DNA from: Candidatus Nitrosopumilus sp.
GTDB lineage: Archaea > Thermoproteota > Nitrososphaeria > Nitrososphaerales > Nitrosopumilaceae
DNA length: 41,307 nt
Reading direction: 5' to 3'
Assembly (NCBI GenBank): GCA_029864805.1
Contig: JAOTSS010000013.1
Span: 1-41,307 of the forward strand
Program-made: the position numbers and the translations under genes
Part shown: positions 33,776 to 41,307 of the stretch, piece by piece
Layout of the letters: the number at the start of each line of letters is the position of its first letter
How positions within the stretch are numbered: the first letter of the stretch is position 1
The notes under the pieces: model-generated
Seen by the model: only the letters and a program-made list of their open reading frames with translations
Told to the model about the DNA's origin: nothing
Databases searched by the model: none

Positions 33776-34298
33776 AGTTGTAAGAATTGGACAACGTTTG
33801 GTAAGAGATGATCGAGTCACAACTCATGTTGCACTTGTTTCAAGGGCATTTGGTGCTGAAAGAATTTTTATGAGTGAAGTTAATCCAGAAATTAAGGATA
33901 CAGTAGAAAAAATCAATAAAACTTGGGGAGGAAAATTTGAGTTAGAGTTTATCAATAAATGGAAATCTATTGTAAAAAAGAAAAAAGAAGAAAACTTCAA
34001 AATTGTTCATCTTTCAATGTATGGTCAAAATATCAACATTGTTCAAGAGGAACTGCGGAAAGAAGAAAACATGTTAATTGTTGTAGGAGCTGAAAAAGTC
34101 CCTAGAGAGATTTATGAATTAGCAGATTATAATGTAGGAGTTGGAAGTCAACCTCATTCTGAGATTAGTGCCCTAGCGATTCTTTTAGATCGTATTCAAG
34201 AAGGCAAACAATTCGAAAAAGACTTTACAGATGCAAAAAGAAAGATCATACCCACAAAAAATGGCAAAAATGTACAAGTAAAAGAAACAAGGGATTAA
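33765..34298 (+). CDS. trm56: tRNA (cytidine-56-2'-O)-methyltransferase aTrm56
   Basis: About 177 residues of the SPOUT-type archaeal Trm56, which methylates C56 in the T-loop of tRNA using SAM. The N-terminal signature [20 protein letters not shown] is complete. The trefoil knot segment [23 protein letters not shown] follows. TTG at 33765 fits the family start and overlaps the hflX stop by 11 nt; an earlier in-frame TTG at 33753 would add four non-family residues. Confidence 0.92.
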   Translation: MVIEVVRIGQRLVRDDRVTTHVALVSRAFGAERIFMSEVNPEIKDTVEKINKTWGGKFELEFINKWKSIVKKKKEENFKIVHLSMYGQNINIVQEELRKEENMLIVVGAEKVPREIYELADYNVGVGSQPHSEISALAILLDRIQEGKQFEKDFTDAKRKIIPTKNGKNVQVKETRD

Positions 34299-34324
34299 TA
34301 ATAGAAAATCATGAGTCATTAGAG

Positions 34325-34840
34325 TTGGTAGACAAATACGAAGATCCTTTTGTTAGAATCGCCTCTATGATCGGAGGAGACGAATATCTCAAGGTTGCAA
34401 GATCATTACTTAAAGCCGAAGATGCAACAGATGAAGAAATTGCAAGTTCTACAGGTCTAAGAATTAACATGGTAAGAAAAGTATTATATGATTTGTTTGG
34501 GAAATCGCTAATCACTGGAATCAGAGTTAAAGATGAGAGGAAAGGGTGGTTTGTTTATAGATGGAGAACTAGAAGAGAAGAAGTTGAACATTTCATTGAA
34601 AACCAAAAAAAGAAAATTGAAGAAAGATTACAACAAAGATTAGATTATGAAAATGCTTCTGACTTTTATCATTGTGGTAATGAAGATTGCCCAAGAGTAA
34701 CATTTGAAAGTGCACTTGATGGCATGTTCAAATGTCCATCATGTGGAAGTGTTTTAAACTTGAAGAAAAATGATAAATCTAAAAAAGCATATTCAAAGAA
34801 AATTGATGAGATAAAAAAAGACATGCAGCAAACATTCTGA
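34325..34840 (+). CDS. tfe: Transcription factor E (TFE-alpha)
   Basis: 171 residues. The N-terminal winged-helix domain has DPFVRIASMIGGDEYLKVA and INMVRKVLYDL. The C-terminal zinc ribbon has a C-x4-C (HCGNEDCPR) and a C-x2-C pair (CPSCGS). TFE helps open promoter DNA with RNA polymerase and TBP/TFB. The start is TTG at 34325; no ATG is available in this frame at the right place. It ends the hflX-trm56-tfe unit. The tail is Lys-rich. Confidence 0.93.
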   Translation: MVDKYEDPFVRIASMIGGDEYLKVARSLLKAEDATDEEIASSTGLRINMVRKVLYDLFGKSLITGIRVKDERKGWFVYRWRTRREEVEHFIENQKKKIEERLQQRLDYENASDFYHCGNEDCPRVTFESALDGMFKCPSCGSVLNLKKNDKSKKAYSKKIDEIKKDMQQTF

Positions 34841-34886
34841 TTTGTTGTAACAATAAGGATAAATAGAAAATTAAAGTATTATGATT

Positions 34887-35288
34887 ATGTCAACAGATGA
34901 TTCATCTATCTGTAATGTTTGGAAAGGAAACACATCTAAAATTATCAATAAATTGGAGTTGCAAATACCGTCACATTTTCAAATCTATTCAGATATGTAC
35001 AAAGAATATCTTCGATCTATAGACGATATTTTTGGAACATGTGTTTTGTCAGAAAAGGAGTTTTTTGATAAATTGAATATTAACCCAAATTTTATGAAAA
35101 ATCTTAGAATATCTTCTAATCTTCTTAGCGATATTTGGATCAATCAAATAGAAAATTATGATAATTATCTTAAATGGTATTCTCAAATGAGAATTTCAGG
35201 CATAAAATCATATGAAAAATTCATGCATGCAATGATGGATTCCTATTCAAAAACACTTTCTAATTTATCAAAAAATATGAAAAATTAG
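34887..35288 (+). CDS. Small helical protein, possibly phasin-like
   Basis: 133 residues, all helical, rich in aromatic, Asn and Ser residues. Segments include HFQIYSDMYKEYLRSIDDIF and YDNYLKWYSQM. Its N-terminus MSTDDSS resembles that of other thaumarchaeal small helical genes. By eye it shares spacing with the N-terminal half of the 23993-24685 protein. The ATG at 34887 is preferred; an ATG two codons earlier (34881) is equally possible. Function unknown. Confidence 0.6.
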   Translation: MSTDDSSICNVWKGNTSKIINKLELQIPSHFQIYSDMYKEYLRSIDDIFGTCVLSEKEFFDKLNINPNFMKNLRISSNLLSDIWINQIENYDNYLKWYSQMRISGIKSYEKFMHAMMDSYSKTLSNLSKNMKN

Positions 35289-35324
35289 TTAGAGATTAAA
35301 TAGGAGACATTCCTGGAAAAATCC

Positions 35325-36716
35325 TTGAACCAAATTACTACAGTCAATCCAGCAACAGGCGAGAAGATTAAGACTTTTACTGCAATGGATAAAAATCAGG
35401 TATTTGACTTAGTTGGAAAAGCAAAAAGAGCTTTTCCAGAATGGAAAAAGGATTATGAGAAACGTAGGAGCTATGTTTACAATTTAGTAGAATATCTAAA
35501 GAAACACAAAACAGATCTTGCAAAAGTTGCAACATCTGAAATGGGCAAAGCTCTTAAAGAATCAATTGGCGAAGTTGAAAAATGTGCTTGGGCGTTAGAA
35601 TTTTATGCAGATCACGGAGATAGTTTTCTTTCCGATGAGGTTTTAAATACAGATGCAAGGAAGAGTTTTCTAACTTTTGAACCATTAGGTGTGATTGGTT
35701 CTATAATGCCTTGGAATTTTCCCTACTGGCAGGCATTACGATTTGCAGCTCCATGTTTAATGGCAGGAAATGTAATAGTAATGAAACCATCCAGAGTAAC
35801 TATGCAATCAGGAATAGAAATTGAAAAAGCATTTACCGAATCAGGAATGCCAGATGGAATTTATCAAACAGTAGTAGGAAGTGTAGAATCTGCAAATCAC
35901 TTAATTGATTCAGATGTTAATGCAGTTACTTTTACTGGAAGTACAAATGCTGGTGCAAAAGTCGGAGAAAGATCTGCAAAAAATTTGAAAAAATGTGTAT
36001 TAGAGTTAGGGGGAAGTGATCCTTTCATAGTATTAGATGATGCAATTATAGAAAAAGCGGCTGAAGGTGCAGTCAAGGGAAGATTCATCAATTGTGGTCA
36101 AAGTTGTGTAGCCTCAAAAAGATTTTTTGTGGGAAAAAATATTGCAGATGAATTTACTGAATTATTTATCAAAAAAGCCTCTCAACTCAAAGTAGGAGAT
36201 CCTATGTCAATTGAAACAGATGTTGGGCCAATTTCAAATAAAGAAGGTTTAGAAACGATTTCTGGAATTGTAGAAGATGCAAAACAAAAAGGTGCTGAAG
36301 TTCTTTTAGGAGGTTCAGAGATAGATGGCAAAGGATTTTTCTATAAACCAACAATTCTTAAAAATATAAAATCAGATATGAGAATTGCAACTGAAGAAAC
36401 TTTTGGGCCAGTTGCACCAATTACAGTAGTTGAAAATGAAAGTGAGGCAGTCAAATTAGCTAATGAGAGTGAATTTGGTTTAGGTGCTAGTATCTGGACA
36501 AAAGATCTTGCTAAAGCAGATAAAATATCAAGAAGAATAGATTCAGGAATTGTGAGTGTAAATAATGTAGTAATATCAGACCCAAGAATTCCATTTGGAG
36601 GAATAAAACATAGTGGATTTGGAAGAGAACTATCAAGATATGGAATGCTTGAATTTGTTAATCTAAAATCGGTCAGATTTTATGATAACCTTACACATCA
36701 TCATTATGTAGAATAG
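35325..36716 (+). CDS. NAD(P)-dependent aldehyde dehydrogenase, succinate-semialdehyde type
   Basis: 463 residues of the ALDH superfamily. The oxyanion Asn is N131 (MPWNFP), the general base is E227 (LELGGSDP), and the catalytic Cys is C261 in NCGQSCVAS. The GabD/YneI-like pattern (ETFGPVAPI, FGGIKHSGFGREL) favours succinate-semialdehyde as substrate. In an organism with the 3-hydroxypropionate/4-hydroxybutyrate cycle this could feed or drain C4 intermediates, but the substrate is inferred. The start is TTG at 35325, as no ATG lies before NPATGEKI. The C-terminus has a His-rich tail, LTHHHYVE. Confidence 0.9.
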   Translation: MNQITTVNPATGEKIKTFTAMDKNQVFDLVGKAKRAFPEWKKDYEKRRSYVYNLVEYLKKHKTDLAKVATSEMGKALKESIGEVEKCAWALEFYADHGDSFLSDEVLNTDARKSFLTFEPLGVIGSIMPWNFPYWQALRFAAPCLMAGNVIVMKPSRVTMQSGIEIEKAFTESGMPDGIYQTVVGSVESANHLIDSDVNAVTFTGSTNAGAKVGERSAKNLKKCVLELGGSDPFIVLDDAIIEKAAEGAVKGRFINCGQSCVASKRFFVGKNIADEFTELFIKKASQLKVGDPMSIETDVGPISNKEGLETISGIVEDAKQKGAEVLLGGSEIDGKGFFYKPTILKNIKSDMRIATEETFGPVAPITVVENESEAVKLANESEFGLGASIWTKDLAKADKISRRIDSGIVSVNNVVISDPRIPFGGIKHSGFGRELSRYGMLEFVNLKSVRFYDNLTHHHYVE

Positions 36717-36734
36717 ATCATTCATTAGTGCTGT

Positions 36735-37025
36735 TTAAGATTCAGTATATTCATCTTCATCTTCCAAGTCATCCTCATCACCACATTCTTCTAACTCAAC
36801 ATGAGTGGGATTACCATCATCTCCAAAGTAAATCTCAACACAAATATCTGAAGCTAACGTATTGACCAAAGTTTCAGCTAATTCCTTTGGAAAATTTCCC
36901 AATCTACTAGGATCTGAGGAATATCGATACTCAGTAATTTCATCTTCATGATAGAAATCTAACTCAATATCACCATTGGTAAATTTTCTAACCCCCATCA
37001 CCTGGCCAAATATACTATAAGACAA
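36735..37025 (-). CDS. Acidic conserved hypothetical protein
   Basis: 96 residues. The N-terminal part is beta-rich (SIFGQVMGVRKFTNGDIELDFYHED) and the C-terminal tail is strongly acidic (ECGDEDDLEDEDEYTES). No catalytic motif is seen. It starts at TTG, 2 nt downstream of the hemerythrin gene on the same strand, so the two may be an operon. Acidic tails can bind basic proteins or metal, but this is inference. Converges with the dehydrogenase gene. Confidence 0.6.
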   Translation of the reverse strand: MSYSIFGQVMGVRKFTNGDIELDFYHEDEITEYRYSSDPSRLGNFPKELAETLVNTLASDICVEIYFGDDGNPTHVELEECGDEDDLEDEDEYTES

Positions 37026-37027
37026 AT

Positions 37028-37585
37028 CTAATTACCTTGTTCAGATACATCGTTTGAAAGATTTTCAGCCAATTTCTCATAATGTTCTCTAGATTTTCCT
37101 AAGTCATTTAATTGAGTTCTCTCAATTTCATTAAGTTCATCATCTACTTTTTTGGAGACATATTGTAATCGTGCTTCAGCCATCATGAATAATCTGTTAT
37201 TTTCTTTCCAAAGATGTTCTGTCACATGTTCAACGTATTGTTGCATATCACTAATCAATTTTGTAGAATCGCCTGATGAAAGATATTCTTTGGCAGACTC
37301 CTCCATTGCAGTTCCAATTTCCCGTGAACGTTGATGATCAATTAGCATCATTGCAATAGGACCCATATTGCTAGGCAGTCCAGCTTGTTCTAATGCAGGA
37401 AATAGAGATTTTTCTTCTTTAGTATGATGACAAACATCAGTAAAGTTTTTTGAGAAATCAATAACTGGAAGTAAAATTGATTCAGGAATTTGCTTGCCGT
37501 CATTTAGTAATTGAATTGTAGATTCCATTGCTTTGATGACTTTTTCTATCAAGTCATGATCGCGTCTTAATGATGCTGTAGACAT
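37028..37585 (-). CDS. Hemerythrin-like HHE cation-binding protein
   Basis: 185 residues, four-helix bundle. Candidate di-iron ligands are H10, H54 and E58 (CHHTKEEKS), H84 (LIDHQRS), and H120/H124 with E128 (EHVTEHLWKENNRLF). The family binds O2, NO or iron, or senses iron; which applies here is unknown. A coiled C-terminal extension (about 140-185) is beyond the bundle. The ATG is followed by SLRRDHDLIEKVI, the standard start. The gap to the next gene on the right is 96 nt. Confidence 0.88.
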   Translation of the reverse strand: MSTASLRRDHDLIEKVIKAMESTIQLLNDGKQIPESILLPVIDFSKNFTDVCHHTKEEKSLFPALEQAGLPSNMGPIAMMLIDHQRSREIGTAMEESAKEYLSSGDSTKLISDMQQYVEHVTEHLWKENNRLFMMAEARLQYVSKKVDDELNEIERTQLNDLGKSREHYEKLAENLSNDVSEQGN

Positions 37586-37681
37586 AATAACTTTGAATTA
37601 AATCCAATATCTATATCTTATTTATTTTAAAAAATAATTAAAAGATAGAAATTAGTTAACGATGGACGTTAACAGATAGTT

Positions 37682-37936
37682 TTAACGATTAGAGAGGCTC
37701 TCTGATTTTACAAATGTCCAAATCTTTTTGGTCATTTCACTTGGTGCAATTGGTTTATTGCCAAATACTTGTTCTACAGTTTCTTTACGACCTGCAAAAC
37801 TGATTGCATATCCGCCAAATGCTGGTTTTTTTGATTTTGATTTAGCCTTCTTTTTTGGTGCAGCCTTCTTTTTTGGTGCAGCCTTCTTTTTTGTTGTAGT
37901 TATTTTTTTTGTTGTAGATTTCTTTTTTACTGCCAA
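37682..37936 (-). CDS. Histone H1-like basic protein with small C-terminal domain
   Basis: 84 residues. Residues 1-36 are a Lys/Ala/Pro tail with repeated KKKAAP, as in histone H1 or HC1-type proteins. Residues 37-84 form a compact domain (FGGYAISFAGRKETVEQVFGN, then IAPSEMTKKIWTFV) of SWIB-like appearance. It probably binds DNA or RNA. Start is TTG (MAVKKK). The tail resembles the N-terminus of the protein at 22115-22591. Confidence 0.78.
   Translation of the reverse strand: MAVKKKSTTKKITTTKKKAAPKKKAAPKKKAKSKSKKPAFGGYAISFAGRKETVEQVFGNKPIAPSEMTKKIWTFVKSESLSNR
37845..37898 (-). repeat. Three 18-bp tandem repeats encoding the basic tail
   Basis: Two identical 18-bp units (37845-37862, 37863-37880) and a diverged third (37881-37898) encode KKKAAP-type repeats. 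Replication slippage could change tail length between strains. Confidence 0.75.
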
Positions 37937-37972
37937 TTTCTTGTAATTTTATTTTAAAGAAAGTATAATAAC

Positions 37973-38629
37973 TTACACTTTTGTATAATGCAAAACAAGG
38001 TGATTTTTGAGTCTCTTAAAAGATTTAAGACGAAGATTAGGTGAATTCGAGATCTTTCTAAATCCATTTCCCTCAATTAGCGATATGGCATTTTTTCCAC
38101 CAATCAGAAATGGAGACAAGGTGATAATTAGATCATCAAAAAGATCATATTTAATAAATTCCCAATTAACAGTCCCTCCTCCTTCAATTAGAATTGATTT
38201 GATTTTTCTATCCAAAAGTTTTTTTAATAATAGTTTTAGATTAATTGAATTTTTTCCTGCAACAATTATTTCTACAGGGAATTTTTTGAGTTTATCAAGA
38301 TTTGATTTGCTGATTTGGTTTGACACAGATATAATTGTTGGAACTTTATTACTTGTTTGGATTATTTTTGAATTTTTTGAGATATTTCCTTTAGAATCTA
38401 AAACAATTCTTATTGGATTTTTACCTCTAGTATGACGTACGGTCAACATAGGATTATCAATGAAAACAGTATTTTTTCCTACGAGTATTGCGTCTACTTT
38501 AGATCTTAGTTTGTGTAATCTAACAATATCTTGTTTTGAAGATAGTTTTGAATCACCTGTAATAGTTGCAATCTTTCCATCAATTGATGCTGCAGCACTC
38601 AAAATTACATATGGTCTAGATTTTTCCAT
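37973..38629 (-). CDS. arfC: 2,5-diamino-6-ribosylamino-pyrimidinone 5'-phosphate reductase
   Basis: 218 residues of the RibD-C/ArfC reductase family. It reduces the ribose side chain to a ribityl chain with NAD(P)H in archaeal riboflavin synthesis. Motifs: SAAASIDGKIAT at the N-terminus, AILVGKNTVFIDNPMLTVR, ILIEGGGTVNWEF and LSPFLIGG. It is the last gene of the riboflavin operon and overlaps the amidohydrolase stop by 14 nt. The ATG at 38629 fits the family. Confidence 0.93.
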   Translation of the reverse strand: MEKSRPYVILSAAASIDGKIATITGDSKLSSKQDIVRLHKLRSKVDAILVGKNTVFIDNPMLTVRHTRGKNPIRIVLDSKGNISKNSKIIQTSNKVPTIISVSNQISKSNLDKLKKFPVEIIVAGKNSINLKLLLKKLLDRKIKSILIEGGGTVNWEFIKYDLFDDLIITLSPFLIGGKNAISLIEGNGFRKISNSPNLRLKSFKRLKNHLVLHYTKV

Positions 38630-39806
38630 ATACTATTTTCCCTCCAATCATTACTGCTCTAATTGCTGATTCTGATGCTCTATGAACAATTGATGCATAG
38701 GGATTGTGTATTGGTTCTAAATCTAAAGCATGTTTATCAAGAAAAATACAATCTGCAATTTTCCCATTTTCAATTATTCCAATATCTTTTTTCAAAATTT
38801 TTCCACCATTTACCGTAGCCATCTTAAGAATTTCTTTCGGATCAATTCTTTTTTTATGAATTCCCATAGTTACTTTCCAAAGAAAATCCATTTCTCTAAA
38901 CATATCAGGTGAATTTATCATCACATTATCTGTACCTAATGCCAAGGTACATCCCGCTTTTTGCATCATTTCTATGTCTGGAATACCTTCAGCAAGTGAA
39001 GAATTGGCTCTGGGACAAATTACAATTCCTTGACTTTTTTTTGCTGCGGCAATTAGATCGCTTTTTGAAGCAAAGGTCATATGAACTAAAAAATGAGGTT
39101 TCATTGATAATGCCCTTACTGTTTCAGATTTGCCAGTAACTTTCTTTGATGTAGAAATACTTTGTTTAGTTTCTGATGAATGAATAGCTCTAAGTTTTGT
39201 TGTTTTTGAATAGGAATTTAAAACCGAAGTACTGTTCTCATTTGCACCGCTAATACCAATGCCATCGCATTTTTTGAGAAGTGCATCAAGATCACTAATT
39301 TTGTCTGTTGGGAAGGGTCGGTTTTTTCGAATTTCTGTAGATTTTTGATAAAATTCCAGTCTTCCTAAAATTATTGAACGTATGTGGATGTCAGAGAGCG
39401 CTTTTTTGAGTAAAATTACGCCATTTAATCCACCCTCTCGGAAATCAACAAAGGTGGTGATTCCTTTTCGAAGCATTGAGTGGCAAGTATTTTTCATAAA
39501 AATTGATAAATTTTCTTGTGATGTATTTTTTAGAATTTTGGATTTAACTCCAAACACCGGATGAATTTTTTCTTCTACCGTATTATTAAGAGTAACATCT
39601 TTTCCAATAGAATCTCCTATGTGTGTATGTGCATTAATAAAACCAGGAATCAATAGAAGACCTTCACAATCAATAGATTCTTCATTGACATGTGGTTGAA
39701 TTTTAGTTCGAATTTTTTTGAATGTGTTATTTTCAATTTTTACATTGGTTCTTAAAACAAAATCTAATTCTGAACCTTGTAATACACTGATATTTTTTAT
39801 TAACAT
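38616..39806 (-). CDS. Metal-dependent amidohydrolase (TRZ/ATZ/MtaD-like) in the riboflavin operon
   Basis: 396 residues with a full metal-dependent amidohydrolase set: H60 and H62 (NAHTH), H209 and E212 (IHSSE), H242 (VHMTFA) and D293 (GTDN). The CPRANSSLAEG loop is typical of ATZ/TRZ-like deaminases. It lies between arfA and arfC with overlaps of 7 and 14 nt. The step between those two enzymes is the removal of a formyl group, normally by ArfB, which is unrelated to this fold and absent from the operon. A formamide hydrolase role is attractive; a nucleoside or pterin deaminase is the alternative. Confidence 0.8.
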   Translation of the reverse strand: MLIKNISVLQGSELDFVLRTNVKIENNTFKKIRTKIQPHVNEESIDCEGLLLIPGFINAHTHIGDSIGKDVTLNNTVEEKIHPVFGVKSKILKNTSQENLSIFMKNTCHSMLRKGITTFVDFREGGLNGVILLKKALSDIHIRSIILGRLEFYQKSTEIRKNRPFPTDKISDLDALLKKCDGIGISGANENSTSVLNSYSKTTKLRAIHSSETKQSISTSKKVTGKSETVRALSMKPHFLVHMTFASKSDLIAAAKKSQGIVICPRANSSLAEGIPDIEMMQKAGCTLALGTDNVMINSPDMFREMDFLWKVTMGIHKKRIDPKEILKMATVNGGKILKKDIGIIENGKIADCIFLDKHALDLEPIHNPYASIVHRASESAIRAVMIGGKIVYGKI

Positions 39807-40552
39807 GATAATTCATAAACTTCAGGTTTTTCTTTTCCTGAATCTCGAATTTCCCGTATAGTATCAAGGGATTTTGTGGCTAATTTTACGGCTTCTCTAC
39901 TAGTAAGTGCAGTTCCTATTCCACAATTCAGAGAAATTTCATCACTATCTTTTATCATGTCAATAAAATTCTGTACGGAATTTTTTCCATCTTCACTTGC
40001 AACTACCATAAAATTATCACCTCCCATAAAAAATGTAAGGGAATTTTTTTCAAGAAAATATTTTGACATTTTTGAATATAATCCAAAAATTATTGATGTT
40101 ATTTCATATGGTGAATTACTTTTTCTTTGTGAAGTAAGATCGTCTACATCTAAATGCATTATTGTAACTTTTGAATCAGATGTATTGTTAACAAATCCAA
40201 AAATATTATATTCCTCATTTAAAATAATTTTATTTTTCTTTCCGTCATACGCTTTCAAATTTGCACCAAAAGGAGTATCTTCAAAACCAATTGAAATTGC
40301 TAAACGAATATCAAATGATTTTTCGAGTACTTTTTGAATTTCAATATGTTTGTCCAATCCAAGTCCATTAGAAACTACAAAAAATTCATCTGCTCGATTG
40401 AGAAAGACTAGGCAATTTTTTTCAGAAAAAAGTTTTTGTACTTCTTTGTACAGTGATGCTTGAAGCATTTGTAGTTCATGTTCTCTGTCGCTTCCCAATG
40501 TTAATGTCCAGGGACCATATCCAGTAATTTTTAATATACTAAGTTGAATCAT
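39800..40552 (-). CDS. arfA: GTP cyclohydrolase III
   Basis: 250 residues of the archaeal ArfA family. It opens the imidazole ring of GTP and leaves a formylated pyrimidine, the first step of archaeal riboflavin synthesis. Signatures: ITGYGPWT at 9-16, NRADEFFVVSNG, MHLDVDDLT, and FMGGDNFMVVA in the cyclase-like core. The ATG at 40552 overlaps the ribH stop by 4 nt; the stop overlaps the amidohydrolase start. The product needs deformylation before ArfC can act. Confidence 0.94.
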   Translation of the reverse strand: MIQLSILKITGYGPWTLTLGSDREHELQMLQASLYKEVQKLFSEKNCLVFLNRADEFFVVSNGLGLDKHIEIQKVLEKSFDIRLAISIGFEDTPFGANLKAYDGKKNKIILNEEYNIFGFVNNTSDSKVTIMHLDVDDLTSQRKSNSPYEITSIIFGLYSKMSKYFLEKNSLTFFMGGDNFMVVASEDGKNSVQNFIDMIKDSDEISLNCGIGTALTSREAVKLATKSLDTIREIRDSGKEKPEVYELSC

Positions 40553-40965
40553 TTTTGAATCCTCTTTAATTCATTAGAAATTTTTACAACAGCTTCTACT
40601 GCTCGTTCTGCAACGGGTCTTATTCTAGCATAAGCATGTCTTTCTTGCATTCCTGGACCAGATATGCCTAAAGAGACGGGTTTTTGGTATTTTATAGATA
40701 ATGCTGTTAATGCTTGAGCAGTAGAATGCGATATGACTTCATCATGTTTTGTTTGTCCTTTAATTATAGCACCTAAAGTAACTATTGCATCAACATCATT
40801 TTTTTCTAATAATGAATTTACAATTATGGGCATGTCGTAAGCACCAGGAACTGTACATACATGTAATATTTTCAATTTCAGAGTATTTGCTTTTTCTTGA
40901 GCTACTGCAACCATCCTAGATGTCACTTCCTCATTGAATTCCGAAACCACTATTGCAATATTCAA
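40549..40965 (-). CDS. ribH: 6,7-dimethyl-8-ribityllumazine synthase
   Basis: 138 residues. It condenses ribityl-diaminouracil with dihydroxybutanone phosphate. Motifs: IAIVVSEFNEEVTSRM, TVPGAYDMP, GAIIKGQTKHDEVIS with the proton-relay His, and SLGISGPGM. Archaeal and bacterial forms assemble as pentamers or icosahedra. The start is TTG at 40965, two bases after the ribB stop. Length is normal for archaea. Confidence 0.94.
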   Translation of the reverse strand: MNIAIVVSEFNEEVTSRMVAVAQEKANTLKLKILHVCTVPGAYDMPIIVNSLLEKNDVDAIVTLGAIIKGQTKHDEVISHSTAQALTALSIKYQKPVSLGISGPGMQERHAYARIRPVAERAVEAVVKISNELKRIQK

Positions 40966-40967
40966 GA

Positions 40968-41307
40968 CTAATGCACCTTGGCGTATTCTAAGAGTTCTTT
41001 TCCATCAATTAATGGAAATCCATTTTGTTTGGCAAATTTCTCTGCTTTATCTATAGACAATGCAGAATACGTTTCTGCATCCATCATTTCACAAATTGCT
41101 GTAACAGGTGTCAAACCTGCAAGTTGAGCTAAATAAACAGACATTTCAGTATGTCCTTGTCGTGCAGCTAATAATCCTTTAGATGCAATCAACAAAGGAA
41201 CATGTCCTGGAGTTTTAAATGATGATGCAAATTTTTTCTGTTTATTTTCAACATTAAAGATATTTGCCATTTCTCTAATTGTTAATGACCTATCTTTATC
41301 AGTAATT
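40968..41307 (-). CDS. ribB: 3,4-dihydroxy-2-butanone 4-phosphate synthase (partial)
   Basis: The C-terminal part of the gene is present; the 5' end lies beyond the window. Residues from TDKDRSLTIREMANIF to the end match RibB, including GHVPLLIASKGLLAARQGHTEM and TPVTAICEMMD. The enzyme converts ribulose 5-phosphate to the four-carbon precursor used by RibH. The frame is open to the window edge, so the ATG at 41270 is internal and not the start. Confidence 0.93.
   Translation of the reverse strand, partial: ITDKDRSLTIREMANIFNVENKQKKFASSFKTPGHVPLLIASKGLLAARQGHTEMSVYLAQLAGLTPVTAICEMMDAETYSALSIDKAEKFAKQNGFPLIDGKELLEYAKVH

Noticed and set aside
37845..37898. Tandem 18-bp units as a CRISPR-like or regulatory repeat
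   Set aside because: They lie in frame within a protein and encode KKKAAP repeats without spacers.
1..41307. CRISPR arrays, tRNA or rRNA genes, transposases, prophage genes
   Set aside because: I looked for spaced direct repeats, tRNA-like T-loop/anticodon layouts and mobile-element proteins and saw none. A tRNA scan would settle small RNA genes.

Overview
The window reads as chromosomal core sequence of a mesophilic, AT-rich archaeon, most likely a marine ammonia-oxidising thaumarchaeon (Nitrososphaerota) close to Nitrosopumilus. The archaeal markers are exosome Csl4, thermosome, ribosomal proteins L44e and S27e, NAC, TFE, aTrm56, MptE-type pterin kinase, CobY and an ArfA/ArfC riboflavin route. 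Heme O synthase, a PhoU/AbrB fusion and several small lineage-restricted proteins fit that group. Genes are densely packed, often overlap by 1-18 nt and frequently start with TTG. TATA-like boxes 20-35 nt before many start codons suggest mostly leaderless mRNAs. I found no rRNA, tRNA, CRISPR array or insertion sequence.

Layout. 1-3.8 kb: the 3' end of a Dph2-type diphthamide gene, a TPR protein and an MDR oxidoreductase, divergent from csl4-pheA, then a small membrane protein. 4.1-9.3 kb: guaB and folP face mptE, a coiled-coil hypothetical and guaA, so pterin and GMP synthesis lie side by side. 9.3-14.3 kb: a DUF2024 protein, a ROK kinase, a thermosome subunit and an atypical adenine deaminase. 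14.3-19 kb: L44e-S27e converge on a cobamide operon (threonine-phosphate decarboxylase-like enzyme, CobQ-like protein, CbiB, CobS, CobY). 19-21.6 kb: aspartate-semialdehyde dehydrogenase, an Lrp/AsnC regulator and heme O synthase.

21.6-26.5 kb is the most lineage-specific part. It holds short hypothetical genes, two Trp-rich helical paralogues that look phasin-like, a tiny zinc-finger gene and an apparently frameshifted small gene. 26.5-34.9 kb returns to conserved genes: acyl-CoA thioesterase, UbiD with an LpdD-like partner, a zinc-finger protein, an RNase H-fold protein, a coiled-coil protein like A-ATPase subunit H, NAC with a PUA protein, then PhoU-like, HflX, Trm56 and TFE. 34.9-37.9 kb holds another helical protein, a succinate-semialdehyde-type dehydrogenase, a hemerythrin and a histone H1-like basic protein. 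38-41.3 kb is a compact riboflavin operon (ribB-ribH-arfA-amidohydrolase-arfC) that continues past the window edge.

The points most worth following are: an amidohydrolase placed where the riboflavin deformylase should be; an Lrp regulator whose frame opens only at ACG; a CobQ-like protein with no glutaminase domain; the UbiD/LpdD-like pair; and the repeat-bearing helical paralogues.
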